From assembly GCA_964510235.1 (NCBI GenBank), contig CAZEBF010000025.1, forward strand, positions 1 through 8,547: 8,547 nt of DNA. Reading direction: 5' to 3'. Every line of letters starts with the position of its first letter. Positions within the stretch are counted from its first letter, which is position 1. Shown one piece after another: positions 4,819-8,547 of this stretch. A model generated the notes under the pieces. It was not told the DNA's origin and did no database searches. It saw nothing but the letters and a program-made list of their open reading frames with translations. Position numbers and translations under genes: made by a program. The DNA comes from CAYUUR01 sp964510235. GTDB lineage: Bacteria; Patescibacteriota; Saccharimonadia; Saccharimonadales; CAYUUR01.

Positions 4819-6597
4819 ATCGCGTTTGAGTAGTACGGTGAAGGCTTCGGCAGGGATGTCGACTTTGCCAAATTTCTTGAGGCGCTTTTTGCCCTTCGCT
4901 TGTTTGGCGAGTACTTTCTTCTTTCGACTAACATCACCGCCGTACAGTCCGGTTGTAACGTCTTTACGGTAGGCACTAATGTCGGCACGGGCGATAAACT
5001 TACCGCCAATTGCAGCCTGCAAGGCAACCTGGAAGTTCTGGCGTGGAATGACATCTTTGAGCTTGTCGACCACTTCTCGTCCTAGGCGCTGTGCTTCAGA
5101 TCTGTGCACCATGATACTAAGTGCACTAACGATTTCGCCGGCTACATAAAAGTCGACACGCACCAAGTCTTCAGCCCGATAATTATCAAGTTCGTAACTA
5201 AATGAGCCATAGCCGCTGGTGATGCTTTTGAGTTGGTCATAAAAGTCTGTCAATAGGTTTGCTAGCGGCGCTTCAAAGGTCACGAGTGCTAACTGTGCAT
5301 CAACAAACGATAGATTTTTTTGCAGTCCACGCTTGCTAACGATCAGCTGAATTACCGCACCAACGTACTCTTTTGGCACGACTACCTCACCCTTGATCCA
5401 CGGTTCGCGGATTTCTAGAATGCCGGCTGGATCTGGCAGATCAGCAGCACTTTTGATACTAACTTCTTCGCCATTGAGTAAGCTAATTTGATAATCGGTC
5501 GACGGGTTAGTTACTACGAGATCAAGGTTGTATTCGCGTTCTAATCGCTCGCGCACAATATCCATGTGTAGTAGGCCCAGGAATCCGATGCGCACACCAA
5601 AACCAAGAACTGGAGAGTTTTCGAGTTCGTACTGCAAGGCAGAATCACTAAGAGTCAACTTTTCGATAGCGTCCTTCAATTCTTGATAGAACTCATTGCT
5701 TTCCGGGAAGAACCCAGCGTAAACAAATGGTTTAACGTCTTTGTAGCCAGGAAGTGAATCATTCGCAACTTCACTGGTGAGCGTAACCGTGTCACCGACG
5801 CGCGCTTGCCTGGTTGTCTTGAGGTTGGTAACGATATAGCCAATCTCACCTACTTCGAGTTGTTTGTTTGCAGTCATGCCAGGTTTGAGAGCACCTACTT
5901 CGAGTGCCAAGCCTTCAGCATTTGTTGCCATCATGGTAATACTGGCATTCTTGGCAATGCTGCCATCAACCACACGAACATACAAAATCACGCCACGATA
6001 ATCATCGTAGTAACTATCAAAAATCAAAGCCCGTGTGGCGGCATCAGCTTGGCCTTCTGGCGCAGGCACTTCATCAATCACTTTCTGAAGCACTGCTTCG
6101 ACGCCCTGTCCCGTCTTGGCCGAAATATGAAGAATCTCCTCCTTGGTACAGCCGAGCAAAGAGATTACTTCTGCGCTAACTCGCTCTACATCTGCTGCTG
6201 GTAAATCAATCTTATTAAGTACTGGGATGATTTTAAGGTCAGCCGCTAGAGCCAAATACACGTTAGCGAGTGTTTGTGCTTGGATGCCCTGGCTGGCGTC
6301 CACCACCAGAATTGCGCCTTCGCACGCTTCAAGGCTTCGCGAGACTTCGTAACTAAAATCAACATGGCCAGGCGTATCAATCAAGTTAAGCTGATAGCCT
6401 TCATACTCCATACGCACTGGCGCTAGTTTGATGGTGATTCCCTTTTCGCGTTCCAAATCCATCTTGTCTAAATGTTGCGCCTTCATATCTCGCTTCTGGA
6501 CAGTGCCGGTCAACTCAAGCAATCGGTCGGCCAGTGTCGACTTACCGTGGTCAATATGCGCAATGATGCAGAAGTTTCTGATGTGGTCTTGTGTCAT
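4816..6597 (-). CDS. lepA: elongation factor 4 (LepA), ribosomal back-translocase GTPase
   Basis: LepA is a GTPase that binds the ribosome and remobilises stalled or mis-translocated complexes, and is also linked to 30S biogenesis. From the ATG at 6597 it has 593 residues, close to the family norm of ~600. The GTPase motifs are all present: G1 AHIDHGKS (13-20), G2 GITI (53-56), G3 DTPGH (74-78), G4 NKID (128-131), G5 SAK (159-161). The family-specific C-terminal domain is clear near the end (YGGDVSRKKKVLAKQ, GKKRLKKFGKVDIP). The frame continues to an ATG at 6609 and a TTG at 6624, but neither has an SD. MTQDHIRNFCIIAHIDHGKS fits the usual LepA N-terminus (MKNIRNFSIIAHIDHGKS in E. coli), and a TATAAT overlaps the ATG at 6609, so 6597 is preferred. 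It lies downstream of murJ on the same strand. Confidence 0.95.
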   Translation of the reverse strand: MTQDHIRNFCIIAHIDHGKSTLADRLLELTGTVQKRDMKAQHLDKMDLEREKGITIKLAPVRMEYEGYQLNLIDTPGHVDFSYEVSRSLEACEGAILVVDASQGIQAQTLANVYLALAADLKIIPVLNKIDLPAADVERVSAEVISLLGCTKEEILHISAKTGQGVEAVLQKVIDEVPAPEGQADAATRALIFDSYYDDYRGVILYVRVVDGSIAKNASITMMATNAEGLALEVGALKPGMTANKQLEVGEIGYIVTNLKTTRQARVGDTVTLTSEVANDSLPGYKDVKPFVYAGFFPESNEFYQELKDAIEKLTLSDSALQYELENSPVLGFGVRIGFLGLLHMDIVRERLEREYNLDLVVTNPSTDYQISLLNGEEVSIKSAADLPDPAGILEIREPWIKGEVVVPKEYVGAVIQLIVSKRGLQKNLSFVDAQLALVTFEAPLANLLTDFYDQLKSITSGYGSFSYELDNYRAEDLVRVDFYVAGEIVSALSIMVHRSEAQRLGREVVDKLKDVIPRQNFQVALQAAIGGKFIARADISAYRKDVTTGLYGGDVSRKKKVLAKQAKGKKRLKKFGKVDIPAEAFTVLLKRD

Positions 6598-6607
6598 TTC
6601 ACGAGGC

Positions 6608-6616
6608 ATTATAACA
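6608..6616 (-). promoter_or_regulatory. extended -10 promoter of lepA (TGTTATAAT)
   Basis: On the minus strand TGTTATAAT is a perfect TGn-TATAAT extended -10. It lies in the 40-nt gap between the murJ stop and the ATG at 6597 and ends 10 nt before that ATG. No -35 match exists at 16-18 nt spacing, as is common for extended -10 promoters. Transcription would start about 3-4 nt before the ATG, giving an almost leaderless mRNA. This agrees with the absence of an SD. lepA could also be read through from murJ. Confidence 0.45.
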
Positions 6617-6637
6617 GAGGTCAACAGATAAGGATAG

Positions 6638-8227
6638 CTATTGTACTTTTACGGTACTCAGGACGATCCGCTTGGTTTTATCAATAATCGGGCGGACTTC
6701 TTCTAGACCAAAGATCCAAGATACTACAATATGCGTCAGTATAGTGACTCCAGAGATTAAACCGAGCTTAGTGACCAAGGTTACAAAACCGCGGTCTTGA
6801 GCGGTAAGCGGTAGTAGCGAAATCATCACGAAGGCAGCGATCAAGCTAAAGCCGGTAACAGACACAATCTTAACAATACCGCCCCAGAAATACCGGTCAA
6901 TAAGTTTTGGATCGCGAATAACCATAATGATGAAGAGTATTGCAACTTCAGTAAATGCCACGATTGATTGTGCCAACGCCAATCCCGTAATGCCGTAGGA
7001 GCTTTGCTTTGCTAATGTGAATGCCAAGTAGATGTTGAGTCCAATTGCGAGGATTGAAACCAGTAGAGGTGTCACCGTGTCTTTGTTGGAATAAAAGTAG
7101 CGTGACACCATGGCGTAGACCGAGCGGAAAAAGATTGCCACAACCAAGAAGCCGAATATCAAAGCCACTTCTGGCGCCAAATCACCATAGATCAAGCGAG
7201 CCAAATAGCCACGGGCAAAGTATGCCACTACACATACTGGCATCAACAGCCACACCATGATTCGCAATATCCTTAGGAAATCACGACGGAACAGATCCGG
7301 CCGACCTTGTGCTAAGCGATCGTTCAAGCGCGGGAAAGCCGCCGTAGCAATTGAACTACCCAACAGCATAATTGGCACATTCATTAGCGTCAGCGCATAA
7401 CTGTAGTTACTGATCGAACCAACTTTACTCAAAGCGTCAGCGCGGTTTAACTCAACAACACTGTTAACTTGGTCAATACCCTGGTCTAGTGAGCGAGGTG
7501 GCAGTTGGCGCAAAATATGTCTAAAATCTTCGTTCTTGAAGTTAATCTTGGGCGTATACTTAAAACTCAGACCCGCCATACCAAGCCAAGCAACCACCAA
7601 CTGCAAAAGCCCACCAAACAGTGCCCCATACGCCAGACCGATAATTCCGATGTTATCTTTGAATAGGTAGATACTAACGATAATGGACAGGTTATAAATG
7701 AGCGGGCCAATCGCATAAAAGAAGAAGCGGCCAAAGGTTTGCTGGGCGCTCCACATAATTCCTGCCAGTGTAAAGAAGAGTGGATTGAACGATATCAGTC
7801 GCAACATCACGACCGCTTCATTCAGGTTTTCTGGTGACAAGTTTGGATAGAGCGCATGGACCAGTGGCTTAGCAAATACAATGAGAATCAACGCCACTAC
7901 AACCATGGCTACTGCCAGAAGATTCAGCAAGCTACTAGTGATCGCCCAGAGGTTCTTGCGGTCTCCAGCTTGCAAGCGTTCGGCCAGAATTGGCATAAAT
8001 GCCACGCCAAGAGCACCAGCAGCGATAGTATAGAAGAACAGATCTGGGATCTGGAAAGCAGCAAAGAATGCATCGGTCGAGCCAAGCTCGTCACCTTTCC
8101 AGTTGGCACTAACTAAACGCGTCCGCAAAAAGCCAAGCAATTGACCTGCCAATGTCACCACAAACAACAGTGTTGCAGCGTTACCAAAGCTAATCCGAGA
8201 ATTAGCGCGTTTTAACAATCGATTCAT
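6638..8227 (-). CDS. murJ: lipid II flippase MurJ (MviN family)
   Basis: MurJ flips the peptidoglycan precursor lipid II across the cytoplasmic membrane. The 529-residue protein is almost entirely membrane segments, consistent with the 14-helix MOP-superfamily fold (E. coli MurJ has 511 aa). Family signatures are LLGFLRTRL (residues 30-38), TDAFFAAFQIPDLF (51-64), IAAGALGVAFMPIL (68-81), and the central segment KVGSISNYSYALTLMNVPI followed by ATAAFPRLNDRL. A basic tail (KTKRIVLSTVKVQ) ends the protein. By eye alignment with E. coli MurJ, R24 and D39 are kept (R35, D52) but R18, R52 and R270 correspond to Gln29, Phe65 and Thr. The ATG at 8227 lacks an SD. It is followed by lepA and preceded by a surface-protein gene on the same strand. 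Confidence 0.93.
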   Translation of the reverse strand: MNRLLKRANSRISFGNAATLLFVVTLAGQLLGFLRTRLVSANWKGDELGSTDAFFAAFQIPDLFFYTIAAGALGVAFMPILAERLQAGDRKNLWAITSSLLNLLAVAMVVVALILIVFAKPLVHALYPNLSPENLNEAVVMLRLISFNPLFFTLAGIMWSAQQTFGRFFFYAIGPLIYNLSIIVSIYLFKDNIGIIGLAYGALFGGLLQLVVAWLGMAGLSFKYTPKINFKNEDFRHILRQLPPRSLDQGIDQVNSVVELNRADALSKVGSISNYSYALTLMNVPIMLLGSSIATAAFPRLNDRLAQGRPDLFRRDFLRILRIMVWLLMPVCVVAYFARGYLARLIYGDLAPEVALIFGFLVVAIFFRSVYAMVSRYFYSNKDTVTPLLVSILAIGLNIYLAFTLAKQSSYGITGLALAQSIVAFTEVAILFIIMVIRDPKLIDRYFWGGIVKIVSVTGFSLIAAFVMISLLPLTAQDRGFVTLVTKLGLISGVTILTHIVVSWIFGLEEVRPIIDKTKRIVLSTVKVQ

Positions 8228-8236
8228 CTGTCTATT

Positions 8237-8242
8237 AGTATA
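8237..8242 (-). promoter_or_regulatory. possible -10 element of murJ (TATACT)
   Basis: TATACT on the minus strand matches the -10 consensus at five of six positions and ends 9 nt before the murJ ATG. The best -35 position gives only TTTCTT (2 of 6). No SD lies between the box and the ATG. The layout (box, 9-10 nt, ATG) copies that of lepA and points to near-leaderless transcription. Confidence 0.35.
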
Positions 8243-8256
8243 GAATCAAGCGCCTC

Positions 8257-8284
8257 AATAAGAAACCACTATTTGAGTTGGTTT
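8257..8284 (-). terminator. weak intrinsic terminator after the surface-protein gene
   Basis: On the minus strand AAACCA, starting within the TAA stop, pairs with TGGTTT across a 10-nt loop. An alternative fold pairs AAACC/GGTTT plus ACT/AGT with a 5-nt loop. It is followed by the T-rich CTTATT. The stem is short and A/T-rich and the T-tract is broken, so readthrough into murJ is likely. It separates the surface-protein gene from the murJ start signals in a 55-nt gap. Confidence 0.35.
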
Positions 8285-8547
8285 ACTTAACGTACTGTCT
8301 ACGAATCACAACAACGCTTGTCAGAAGTGCAATACTTACAAGTATCAGCGTCACCTGACTCGAACCAGTATCCGCCAAAGTATCAGCTGAGGTAGTTCCA
8401 TCCGCCTCAACTCCCAAACCCACCGGATCAAGAATAGTACCGTTAGCAATGCCATCGTCATCAAGGTCTCCGCCGTCTGTTATGTCGTAGGCTAGTTTGA
8501 GGGCGGGGTTGGAGTTGAGGGTTGTTTCGGTGATTTCTGCGTTTGGT
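8283..8547 (-). CDS. wall-anchored surface protein, C-terminal 87 aa (LADTG sorting signal)
   Basis: The gene enters from the right edge; the visible frame ends in TAA at 8283-8285 and covers 87 residues. The first part has a DITDGGDLDDDGIANGTILD stretch followed by PVGLG (residues 21-45). This acidic pattern resembles the end of 'choice-of-anchor U'-type surface domains and may bind calcium. The C-terminus is a tripartite sorting signal: LADTG (residues 57-61, bases 8364-8378), a hydrophobic segment VTLILVSIALLTSVVVI, and a basic tail RRQYVK. This predicts export and covalent attachment to the cell wall by a sortase. LAxTG is the pentapeptide described for class E sortases of Actinobacteria. 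The sortase itself is not in this window, and the N-terminal domains are outside it. Confidence 0.75.
   Translation of the reverse strand, partial: PNAEITETTLNSNPALKLAYDITDGGDLDDDGIANGTILDPVGLGVEADGTTSADTLADTGSSQVTLILVSIALLTSVVVIRRQYVK

Noticed and set aside
6598..6624. Longer lepA starting at TTG 6624 or ATG 6609
   Set aside because: No SD before either. The extra residues are not part of the LepA family N-terminus, and an extended -10 overlaps the ATG at 6609.
1..8547. CRISPR arrays, tRNA genes, insertion sequences
   Set aside because: I found no regularly spaced repeats, no cloverleaf-like segment and no transposase or terminal inverted repeats on either strand by eye.
1..8547. UGA recoded as glycine (Gracilibacteria/SR1 code)
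   Set aside because: TGA ends the 221-aa, 18-aa and discoidin genes at sensible points, and there are no in-frame TGA codons inside lepA or murJ.

Overview
The window most likely comes from a member of the Patescibacteria (CPR), probably Candidatus Saccharibacteria (TM7) or a close relative. This is inferred from the style of the LepA and MurJ proteins, very compact gene spacing, moderate G+C, and signal-less tail-fibre-like proteins of a kind I associate with these genomes. Saccharibacteria live on actinobacterial hosts, which matters for the high-G+C gene below. TGA ends several genes here, so the UGA=Gly code of Gracilibacteria/SR1 does not apply. No rRNA, tRNA or CRISPR is visible, and the taxonomic call is not proven.

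Left arm (1-4804, + strand): a run of five real genes plus one 18-codon ORF that looks like a phage tail-fibre or adhesin locus. In order: the 3' part of a LamG-like beta-sandwich protein (to 1047); a 61-aa protein with one membrane segment (1126-1311), with a likely promoter and Shine-Dalgarno (SD) sequence in front; a 221-aa tail-fibre-like protein (1315-1980); a 732-aa protein with up to three LamG-like modules (1977-4175); an 18-codon ORF (4203-4259); and a 182-aa discoidin (F5/8 type C)-like protein (4256-4804). None of the complete large proteins has a signal peptide. The two C-terminal genes share the N-terminal peptide MIIVNPYILNQ and the same junction: an ATGA overlap with an upstream ORF ending EFQAP, inside a 48-nt direct repeat. 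The repeat can fold into a small hairpin that covers the GGAG and the A of the start codon. This looks like a modular cassette system in which different sugar- or surface-binding domains are placed behind one constant translation and docking sequence. The 732-aa gene switches within a few bases from 27% G+C (first 60 nt) to 72% G+C (2041-2100), so its body was probably acquired from a high-G+C source, possibly an actinobacterial host or its phage.

Right arm (4816-8547, - strand): housekeeping and envelope genes running toward the left arm. From right to left: the C-terminus of a wall-anchored surface protein with an LADTG sorting signal (8283-8547), a weak terminator, murJ (lipid II flippase, 6638-8227), and lepA (elongation factor 4, 4816-6597). 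Both murJ and lepA lack an SD but have a -10-like hexamer (TATACT; extended TGTTATAAT) ending 9-10 nt before the favoured ATG, which suggests leaderless or nearly leaderless transcripts.

The two arms converge with only 11 nt between stop codons. In the left arm the genes probably build one surface or tail-like fibre: a small membrane protein, a shaft/adaptor protein and exchangeable binding tips. The right arm supplies peptidoglycan precursor export, a wall-anchored surface protein and a translation factor, and is functionally separate.
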